Origin: Amylostereum areolatum | Lineage: Eukaryota; Basidiomycota; Agaricomycetes; Russulales; Stereaceae | Assembly: GCA_012932865.1 (NCBI GenBank) | Contig: SAXG01000001.1 | Span: 1,601,693 to 1,665,692, forward strand | Length of the DNA stretch: 64,000 bases | Reading direction: 5' to 3' | Part shown: in pieces, positions 11,901 to 19,774 of the stretch | Layout: every line of letters starts with the position of its first letter | How positions within the stretch are numbered: position 1 is the first letter of the stretch | Program-made: the position numbers and the translations under genes | Notes under the pieces: generated by a model | Databases searched by the model: none | What the model was told of the DNA's origin: nothing | What the model saw: the letters and a program-made list of their open reading frames with translations, nothing else

Positions 11901-12368
11901 ACTGAAGAACCGTGAAATGGCGACTAAGTATTTCAAAACCCTCCGCGCGAAGGAGGAGCTAGTGCGGTGTAACGTCGAGGCTTCTCAGCTTCAGGCGTGG
12001 ATTGACCACGAGGATCGCGAGCTAATCACTAAAGCATCCGAACTTCAGGGCATTGACCCCCGAATGTCCGTGCATTTCCAATGTTTGGCGTCGCAACGCC
12101 GCATTCTCAACGACCAACATCGCTCCCAGTTGCAGAAGCTGTACAAGATGCCAGAATACACGGGACCGCGTCCCTCCGTTGACAACATGGACACAACCGA
12201 TGTAGCTGACGATGCGGAGGAGGAGGTCGACGCGCATGATGACGAGGCTCTGAATGACGAGCTCGTTCATGCGGGTGAGCTCTTAGACGGATTAATGCTA
12301 GTATGACATTCTGTACCTTTTGTCCCTTGGCAATTTGATTTGACTGTTCAGAGTTGGACGCGATGTAG
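8979..12368 (+). pseudogene. KDZ (Kyakuja-Dileera-Zisupton) transposase, one premature stop
   Basis: This is the predicted transposase, an RNase H-fold DDE-type enzyme. ATG 8979 has a good context (caccATGG). Exons: 8979-9147, 9180-9432, 9480 to about 9680, then about nine more separated by ~50-bp GT-AG introns. Family motifs in order: FAKTLCAFHN; CPCCGFE (Cys pair); AMDGNNSQKR with a candidate catalytic Asp at 10229; a segment ending CRHG; YDIGCS with a second candidate Asp at 10671; FHGYQHNRLCQ; DFEGCERMF with the candidate Glu; YNNYRSA. The C-terminal part is helical and charged and probably ends AELDAM, with the stop at 12366-12368 after a short intron (donor 12272). TGA at 11869-11871 interrupts the frame in LLKES*QEI, where relatives have R-Q. 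The frame is unbroken afterwards, so a single CGA to TGA change explains it. Intron borders are read by eye. Confidence 0.9.
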
Positions 12369-12378
12369 ATGCCAGACA

Positions 12379-13692
12379 ATGGATCTCGGCCCCAGCCTCA
12401 CTTCTCCAACAATCACAACATCCTCGTCCCCCATGTCCCACCCACAACCGTCTATCCGTCCCCTTCGTGCACGCCACTATGTCAGCCGAGCAGCACAAAC
12501 GTCGCCGACGACAGCCTACCAAGACCTTTCAGGGGAGGATCTGGTCATTGATCTGACAAGCTCCGACAACGATGATTCGGATGGGTCACCCCCACAGCGT
12601 AGCGACTTCGACATATCAAGCATCTCTCACCTTTCGTTCGAGGTGGAGGAGACCGTCGACGGGACTGTGGTGCGCTACTTATTTCTATCCAACAAGCCCA
12701 CACCCAACTGATCTTCACGGATCAGCCTTCATCGAGGGCATCAACGCCCACCCACTTTTCCTTTGAGGTCGATCGGACATACTTAGAGTCTCTGACCACG
12801 GTACGTCGTATTTTTTTCCCGTCACTGTTCATTTACTGACACAGCCAACGCCTTTCAGCGTGGCCTACCGGAGCCAAGCTCCTCTGCCCCAGGTCCATCT
12901 CGGCAGAGAACATATACTGGGTATCGACGAAACTTCCTCGTCCACCGACCACGCCTGTCACCAAGCCCCCCGTCAAGTCCTGTCTCAGCAACCTCGTCAA
13001 CCTCATCATTCACGACAGCATATGCCCACTCTGAGCCTGATTTAGGCCTCGCACGCGCAGCCTTGTCAACGCTGGCATCGCCCACCCCTTCGCCCATCCC
13101 TTCGCCCATCCCGTCGCCCATCCCCTCACCTCCTCCATCGCCCATCCCTTCGCCCGTTCCCTCGCCCGTTCCTTCTCCCATCCCTTCGTGCACGCCCTCA
13201 CCACCTCCTGCATATTGGGACGTGACTCACGGTCCTAAACTCAACCCGTTCCCCTTCTTACACCTTGTCCCTGGCCAGCGATTTCGACCTACTCGTCGAG
13301 ATGGACGTGCAACGCCGTGGACACCGTTAGATGGAGAGTACGAGGAATTTGTTCCCGCAATAGAAACGAACGACAACATCAACCTTCGTGGTCGGGGGCA
13401 ATTTCCTTGGTACGTTCTGTGGAAGGGAGTAGCTCCTGGAATCTATCCTTCGTGGTATGTTTATTCCTTGTCAGTCTCGTGTGCATTCTCTGATCTTATC
13501 TCAAGGGGGACCATAGAACCAATGAGAGACTCGTGTAATGGGGGGTATGCGACAGGATGTCAGAGTTACGATGCCGCACTGACCATGTACATTATGTATC
13601 GACAGCAGGGTAGACTCATTGAGCTCCCTGCTGTTAGAGACTACATCGTCCCGGAAGGTCCGCGGGATGATGAGCACCTAGTCAATGTATAG
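12379..13692 (+). pseudogene. Proline-rich ORF with a viroplasmin-like C-terminal segment
   Basis: This ORF starts just after the transposase. The first part (from ATG 12379) is Ser/Thr/Asp-rich with an acidic patch (LVIDLTSSDNDDSDG). It runs to about 12700 and then appears to need a frame change before the next coding stretch (about 12715-12800). After an intron (donor near 12801, acceptor near 12858) comes a long Ser/Pro/Arg-rich segment, then about ten SPIP/SPVP repeats at 13080-13190. The end resembles the caulimovirus viroplasmin / RNase H1 N-terminal fold: WYVLWKGVAPGIYPSW, an intron at about 13456-13505, then NGGYATGCQSYDAAL. In known families this fold binds RNA-DNA hybrid or double-stranded RNA. 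The C-terminal assignment is by pattern only. The ORF may encode a transposon accessory protein or be a captured fragment. Confidence 0.4.
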
Positions 13693-14025
13693 CATGGTTC
13701 TTGCAATGAAATATGAACGTTGTCCGCACTGCAGCCTGCCAGTTCAACAAAATAAAATGTGGATGGGCCCTTGTAGAATTTACTGCAACGGAAAGGGGCG
13801 TATTTAACAATATTTTTCGTCTCTTTATTGAAGGGAGCAAGTGTGGTGGACAGAGGGACCGTAATAAATGTGTTGAATTCGGTGCGCTCGAGGGTGCTGC
13901 ACGAAGGTGCAGAAGTCGCGCCGCGTCTTGAAGCTTGAAGCTCACGGCGCTTGTTCCTTACCACCACCCCCGACGCCTTTACGCTCTTGCACTTTTCGAC
14001 ACCACACCTCCTCCTCATCTTCTAT
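13693..14025. other. Intergenic stretch inside the KDZ element
   Basis: No supported gene. It contains aaataaa-like and aataaa-like motifs (near 13750 and 13862) that could serve as polyadenylation signals for the upstream ORF, and GC-rich sequence leading to the next ORF. It has no internal repeats of note. Confidence 0.35.
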
Positions 14026-14352
14026 ATGGGATCCAGCGGCGATTCGGACGTGGAGGCGATCTCATTCTCATCTGATTCAGAGGACGAGTCCGATTCTGAG
14101 GCCATCACTCGAGACGAGGCACTTGGTGTGATAACACACTCCCAGGCCTATTACTTCCGGTGCGTACTCGCTCTCTCTACATTCTGCACGGTGCTTACCG
14201 AGGCACTGTTAGAAATATAGATCGTATCCGTCGCGTTCAGGCGGACTACCGATTCATCAGAGGCAAAGGGCGGAGGAGGATCAGCAAGGCGCTGCGGCAG
14301 GAGCAGGAAAATGCGCGACGGTGTGAGGTCCTCCCGCGTACCTCAAGGTGAG
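14026..14352 (+). CDS. Small acidic-then-basic hypothetical ORF inside the KDZ element
   Basis: From ATG 14026 the first exon encodes a short protein rich in Ser, Asp and Glu (MGSSGDSDVEAISF...), ending near 14160 at a GT donor. After an intron a second exon from about 14220 gives a strongly basic stretch (DRIRRVQADYRF, KGRRRISKAL) ending near 14350 at gtgagt. Downstream sequence up to about 14800 has stops in all frames, so the 3' part is missing or decayed. I do not recognise a family. Charge segregation of this kind is common in small DNA- or RNA-binding proteins, but no function can be assigned. It could instead be the 5' part of the dioxygenase gene. Confidence 0.3.
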
Positions 14353-15429
14353 TAAAGTCGAGCTCTGGGCATTACTCCTAGCCCTCACTGTGCCAGTACA
14401 GAAAGAAGAGCGTTGTCGCAACCCAGTCGAGTACGCTGTGTGCCCCGACGACCTCGAAGTGCCGAGTTGAAAACGCAGCCAGCTCCGCGAGTTCCAGCGA
14501 GTAGGGCAGAGTACTGCCGAGTCGCATCGCAAGGTTTCCTGCCCCATGAGGTGCTTTTCCAGTGCAGCTCGACATTCTACCTAGAGACGATCTGCGCCGC
14601 TATCACTAGTAGGGCTCTCCTCAGCCCTCGTACCCTGTCAGCACGTCGGTAGTACCTGTCATATGTCCTATACGCTTTCCCCCCATATTCCCCGTGTCCA
14701 TTTCCCGTCGTACGATGCCATTCGACAACAAGTATGTAAGGTTTTGTGTATGCAATCAAAACTGTCCTCTGTCCCCTCGTTGAATGCGGGCGCTCCCTCG
14801 GCGGATTCAACTGGAGATCCGCGTGTGATCGCCGCCACTGTTAGCAAGCGTGCGACGCGGCAGGCCTGTCAAACTGGGACCCATAAGTATTGTGCTTGCC
14901 TTGCCCGCCAGCCCTGCACGTTCTCCAACCCCCTCGCGCGTCTCCGGGCACCTTTTTTTTCCGTGTTGCCCATGGCCCGCCCTTCTGGCCCTCATGCTGC
15001 GCTGGTAAGCATGTTCTATGCCACTCCCTTTGTGTTTCTTCCCGTGGCCCAATGGCACGGCGGGTTGTGCGAGCGCGTCAGACGGTGCTTGGCAAGCACT
15101 GGCCCTCGTCCTCGGATGAGTCTCGCTTAGTCACTGTAGAGAGCGAGGGCCTAGGAAACCCACGCGTTTTTTGACGCGCCAGTACGTCTCCCGTGCCACT
15201 CGACGTCAGTGAGCGCGACGCGTCGACGCGCCTTGTCCACTGCCGACGACACGTCCCGTCAACTTGACGCGTCCCGGCGCGTCGTTGGAACTTGGAAGTG
15301 GCCGGCCGCATGCCGCACGCGGCTCCACGCGGCTGGGCCCAGGAACGCGTGCAAGGGTGCGTCTCCCGCCGTCCCTCTCGCACCCCTCACCCTCCTCTCT
15401 CGTCGTTGCACTAACGCTCTCCCCGCAGG
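14353..15429 (+). other. Poorly resolved region upstream of the dioxygenase
   Basis: Short open segments are present: MARPSGPHAAL before a gtaagc donor near 15005, and MARRVVRARQTVLGK from about 15052. They may be 5' exons of the TET/JBP gene, but I cannot join them in frame with confidence. The region is rich in gacgcg motifs at 15165-15290 (gacgcgtc occurs repeatedly). An intron acceptor (ccccgcag) ends at 15429. Confidence 0.3.
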
Positions 15430-17310
15430 ACACAACTCACCGTCTCACGCGATCCGGTTGCATCTACGCGGCGATCGTCCGCGCGCTGCCCTTTAAGACG
15501 AACTTAAAGTTCGGCGTGCTCCTTCGCAAGGCTGTAGGAAGGGAGGATCGCCTCGCGGGTCTGCGCGAGGAGGCGGACCGTCAGGGCTGCGATCTGGACG
15601 AGGTCGACTCTGTCGGGTCCGTTTCGCCTCTTACGCTCTCCCCGGCCTCATCCAGCGAGTCTCTCGCAGCCTCCGCTCCAGAGGACGATGGGTATGACGT
15701 CTTGGACGATGGATGTGGCCCCGGGCCTCCAGGAGACGCCGAGGTGCCTTCAGGCGGCCCTACCCTCGTCCCCGTCGTTTCGCCTGTGCTACGCTACCCC
15801 GCCCCTCACGCCACGCCCAAGCTCGCCGGGAAAAACAAGAAGCCCTCGACCCAGCGGAGGCGAGACGCCGCGCAGAAGGCAAGCAGCCAGGCAGGGTCCA
15901 CGCGCAGGCACAGGCGGCGACAGCAGCAAGAATCGGCAGGCTTTCTCCCCCCACGAGAGAAGTACCGTGCAAACGTGTCAGAGCGGAATGCAGCCACGGA
16001 GGCGATTCGCGCGCTGGGCTTTGACGTGGTCAGATATCGCGTTACCAAGGGCGCATACGTCGCGCGCCCTCTCACGGACCTCACGAAGCGGCGCTGGATG
16101 GGAGGGGAGCTGGACGGGATGGGGTTTCTGTACTTTGCTTGGGACGACGTGTGGGTCTTCCTTCGCCCCTTGTCTTTTCCGTTGCTCATGCCACCTTAGC
16201 ACCCCGTACGTCATCCTCGACGATGAGGACCGTATCATCATTGTCCTCCTCGGCCGGCCGTGTGAGGACGAGGCGGTCCCTTTCAAGGACCGGTATACGA
16301 TGGCCATGGCTCGTCTTGCTGTCAAGCTTGACGATGGGCGCCGTCGCGTCGAACATGTGTTGAGGGGGGGGCGACGAGGAGACTTTGGCACGATCTCGGT
16401 CGGGACGTCCTACAGTGGCAGCCAGAAGGTGAGTCACTTCCGGTGTTTGCTCAGCCAGTACTGACCGCTGTTCCACGGCAATCTTCAGGCTCCGTGCCCT
16501 CTCAGCGTCAAAGGAGTCAAGGCCAAGCTCGCAGACGAGCTCCTCAACGATAAAGACGCACAGCGCGCGGCCGGCTTTGGCTCGGGTGGGTATCTTCTGT
16601 CCTCACCTGTAGTCGACGCTCGCTCATGCTCATTTAGCTGGACTGTCGTCCTACTTTCCGAAGGTTCACAAGCATATGGTCAACGCACTTGAAGAGCTAT
16701 ACCGGCGCATCCCCTCTCTCAAAAAGAACTTTCACAACAGCGACTACCCGGCCTGTACCTTCAACCTAGGGCCCAACACAGTCTGCTTCCTGCACAACGA
16801 TTGTGCAAACTTCCCCGGCATCCCGTGCGTGGTGACGGCCTTAGGCAACTTCGACGCAGACTACGGCGGTGACCTAGTCCTCTGGGAACTGATGCTTCGC
16901 ATCCGGTTCCCAGCCGTGTCGTCCATCGCCTTGCCGTCTGCTAGATGTGGCCACGGAAATACTGACATTCGGCCTGGTGAGAAACGGTTCTCGCTCACAC
17001 AATACTGTGCGGGAGGCATCATGCGATGGGCCGGCCACGGCTTTTGCCCTTCAAGCTCACTGTCCGCCAAACAAAAGGCCGAGTACGACGATCGTTCGGG
17101 ATCGAGGTAGGCAGCCCAGCTCTCTCGGTTCTCTAAATTCAAGGACCTCCATCGCGACCGTGAGGAGTTGGTTCAGTGGGAGGCTGAGCGCCGTGCTCAT
17201 TGTTCAGGTGCGTAGGGCTGGCAGGGCTTGTGCCATGCCGTGTCTCAGATGTTGTACTTACCGTCACAGTGGCGCGGCTGCACCACCCGTTAAACTATTC
17301 TTTTTTTTGA
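15430..17310 (+). pseudogene. TET/JBP-type 2-oxoglutarate/Fe(II) dioxygenase, premature stop
   Basis: Members of this family oxidise 5-methylcytosine (TET) or thymine (JBP) in DNA. Catalytic motifs are visible in order: HxD as FLHNDCANF (His-Asp at 16793-16801), the core strand ADYGGDLVLWEL, the distal iron ligand His in CGHGN (16952-16954), and the 2-oxoglutarate-binding Arg in GEKRFSLTQY (16985-16987). The first resolved exon starts after an acceptor at 15429. The N-terminal part is basic and proline-rich. Introns lie near 16150-16200, 16431-16488, 16590-16637 and 17212-17269; the last exon ends at TGA 17308-17310. TAG at 17108-17110 cuts the frame about 40 codons after the Arg motif. The same frame continues with a helical segment (LSRFSKFKDLHRDREEL) usual for basidiomycete relatives, so CAG to TAG is likely. 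The true start is unknown. Confidence 0.85.
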
Positions 17311-17454
17311 ATTTCCTGTCAAACAAGGCCCGACGAGCCGCTGGCCAATCCCGCCCATTCGCCCAAGAATTTATATAACGGCCCACCCCAGCAATTGCGT
17401 CCCAGCCTGCCCCGTGTATTTGTCACCAAACATCCAGCAGCCAGCCCTTCCTCC

Positions 17455-18839
17455 ATGCCCCGCGGCCAAGCCCTCACCCATGAGCAGAGAATCCGTCGCC
17501 GCGCACGCACAACCAGCTACGGCTCTGCTATGGCCGAACTCTCTTCTACGTTCGCTGAAGGAGCCAAGGCTATTGCGAAGGACCATGGACGGTACGTTTT
17601 GGCCTTTGTACATTGCGTCTTTTTTCTTACATCGACCCTCTAGCTCCATAGGTGCAGTCATGGGCATGGCCCAGCAGGGTACCAAGCGCGTGATGAAGGA
17701 GCGTACGACAACCCCGTGGACGGCGTTCATAACAGACACGCTCGGGAAGAAAAACGAAAGTGAGTATTCTTCTCGGTTTCATCTGCTGCGTCTCACCCAT
17801 TCGATTGTCAGACCTTCGAGTGGGCGAAAAGCTCACCATCCCCAAGCTTCTAGCCGAGGACGGCCCAGGGCTCACGGCAGCCTACAACGCCCTCACCAAA
17901 GAGGCGAAGGATACTCTCGTTGTGGAGGCCGTCGCCCGTCGCCGCAAGCGTGTCGTGGGGATGTGCTCCAGCTCTAAGGCCATCCAAAAGGACTTTGTTT
18001 CGACCTTCAACACCATTGAACGTGACGTGCGTCTCTCATCAGCGTCCTCGCCCTCTTTCCCCCTCTCTGACGCTCTCTGTAGATCGGCGCCGCAACCCTT
18101 CGCGACCAGTGCAAGGCCATCTGCATCGCGGTCAAGTCAAATCCGTTTCACCACCAGGCCCCTGCTCTCATCATGTCGGAGAGGGTTAAGGGCTGGCTCC
18201 GCCTCGTATACAATACGACCCCCAGCCAGATGGCCATGTCGTTCGAGGCATACGTCTGCTCTGGCGTAGACGACGGTGCATTGCCCTCTGCTGCTGTCAA
18301 CGCCCAACTGACCTTGACATCGGCTTTCAGGCTCTGGTTCCCAAGGCAAAAAATCCATGAACGAGGACGTAAAGTTCTGCTGCCTCATCATACAGGACTC
18401 TTTCAGTAAGTTCTCCTTCACAGTCGCCGTTTATTTCGCTGAGCCGGGTCGTTCTAGACGACATCCTTCACAGGCATGGAAAAGTCTTGCCTAGCCAGTT
18501 GGTCTCCATGAACTACAACAACTTAGCCAGTTGGTCCCCATGAACTACAACAACTACGAGGGCCGAATTGTCGAAGTCTACCACGTTGAGCTACAGGGCT
18601 GGCCAGTTTCGGGGGGCGTCGTCAACCCAGGCGACCTCAAGCGAGACCAGCTCACTAAGCTTGTCAAGGCCCTGGAGGACGAGACCTGTGTATGGGCCAC
18701 TCTCAATGCCACGCAGATCAAGGAGCGTGTTGAGAAGAACAAGTCCCGGCAGGCAAACGGAGAGCAGGTCTACAAGCCCCGAAAGGCCCCAACAAAACAC
18801 TCGGAGAAGGTCGCTCCGACCGCCGCCTCATCCGCCTAG
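17455..18839 (+). pseudogene. Conserved basidiomycete protein of unknown function, third KDZ-linked gene
   Basis: ATG 17455 opens a basic, Arg-rich N-terminus (MPRGQALTHEQRIRRRAR). Introns follow near 17591-17651, 17760-17810, 18029-18082 and 18405-18459. The C-terminal half contains MNYNNYEGRIVEVYHVEL, GWPVSGGVVNPGDLKRD and a lysine-rich tail (GEQVYKPRKAP). Proteins of this layout, with the MNYxNYE motif followed by GWP, recur as hypothetical proteins in mushroom genomes; I know of no assigned function. The gene sits 145 bp after the dioxygenase stop, on the same strand. A 32-bp tandem duplication at 18492-18555 shifts the frame and introduces a stop within the second copy, exactly at MNYNN, so the protein is broken. 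DNA binding or regulation of the element is a guess from its basic ends. Confidence 0.7.
18492..18555 (+). repeat. 32-bp tandem duplication breaking the third KDZ gene
   Basis: Bases 18492-18523 are repeated at 18524-18555 with one T/C difference. Because 32 is not a multiple of three, the reading frame entering at VSMNYNN shifts and meets TGA in the second copy. Removing one copy restores a continuous frame into NYEGRIV. Confidence 0.9.
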
Positions 18840-19206
18840 TAGCCTTAGTCTCTCGTCGTAGCATTAGATAAATTTTGTACCCCCTCAGCAAGCTATACAC
18901 AATGCCATTCCGATTTTATGCCGTGATGCTGTAGGCCTGAAGCATCAGACTTGTATGCTATGTGTCTGTACTAAGGCTGCAAGGTAGCTTATCATACAGA
19001 GGCTAGAACCTTGGAAGGATGCCATCATTGTATTTTACTGAAAAATGCGATCCCATACATATATATGATAAGATACACTAGGGGATGGGGAGGGGAGGGG
19101 AAGAAATGGCCTCATCGTCGTCGAGCACAGCAACGGCGACTGAAACAACGACGAGGACAAGCCATCAATGATGAGTGTGCCTCTCCAAGGAGCCCGATTG
19201 CGTCAT
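18840..19206. other. 3' flank of the third gene and subterminal region
   Basis: No gene. A segment at 19035-19100 (tactgaaaaatgcgat, then a tatatat run, then gggg tracts) resembles the TIR segment near 19410-19460 (tactgaaaaatacgat, then tatatac, then gggg). This suggests an older, shorter duplication of part of the terminus just inside the TIR. Confidence 0.4.
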
Positions 19207-19766
19207 CCGAGGAACCGGAGAGAAAGACCCGAAGAATGTGGCCGATCTGATCTGATCTGGCTCGATTGTGTCATCTCTTCGACTTGGGGGCTTTTTTCCT
19301 CCAAGTCGAACTCATCACGTGGCTCTCAAACCCCCCGCCAGCAGCAAACCGTGAGCGCCGCCTTGTCGCGGCGTGGCGCGCTTATATAACGTACATAGCT
19401 GTAATCTACTGAAAAATACGATTCATTTGGTATATACATGTTGGGGGCGCGGGCACGGGAAGGGTGAGGAGTGAGGGGGACAGCGAGGGCGGGGGCGGGA
19501 GACGGCGATGACGAGGGCGGGACGTAGTTCCGGCCGACTCCGAGGGCTCGGAAGCACTCGGAGGTGGGGTGGGGGCACGGGACGGGCGGGGAGGGCCCTA
19601 GGCACCGGCTTGATGGTCAGGTACGGCCTTGGAGACGTTCCCGGGCCCGACCATTGCTGGGAGCATCGCTGGGGTGCTGAGGTGAGTCCAATCTAAAGCA
19701 AGTCTTTGAGGGATACCGGCCCCACTTACCGAAAGACTTGTATTTGATTATGGTAGCGATCAGGTG
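19207..19766 (-). repeat. Right terminal inverted repeat of the KDZ element
   Basis: Complement of 8092-8651 at about 97% identity. It carries the more intact CpG set of the two arms (about five decayed CpGs against about eleven on the left). An inward TATA-like box lies at 19382-19388 on the minus strand. Confidence 0.93.
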
Positions 19767-19774
19767 CTCACACT
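19767..19774. repeat. Right target-site duplication of the KDZ transposon (CTCACACT)
   Basis: Identical to 8084-8091 and directly after the right TIR. Confidence 0.93.

Larger units (their letters stand above)
8092..19766 (+). mobile_element. Composite KDZ-family DNA transposon (11,675 bp) with TET/JBP cargo
   Basis: The element begins CACCTGATCGCTACC and ends with the exact complement. It has terminal inverted repeats of about 560 bp and a perfect 8-bp target duplication. Its genes all lie on the plus strand: KDZ transposase (8979-12368), a proline-rich ORF with a viroplasmin-like end (12379-13692), a small acidic ORF (14026-14352), a TET/JBP dioxygenase (about 15430-17310) and a third conserved basidiomycete gene (17455-18839). 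Linkage of KDZ transposases with TET/JBP genes is known from comparative work on basidiomycetes. What the sequence adds here is exact ends, long TIRs and target duplication enclosing all of these genes. The transposase, the dioxygenase and the third gene each carry a disabling lesion, so this copy is not autonomous now. TIR identity of about 97% suggests a fairly recent insertion. Confidence 0.92.

Noticed and set aside
13080..13190. SPIP/SPVP repeat as a minisatellite without coding role
   Set aside because: The repeat keeps the reading frame for about ten units and continues into a motif-bearing segment, so it is kept as part of an ORF.
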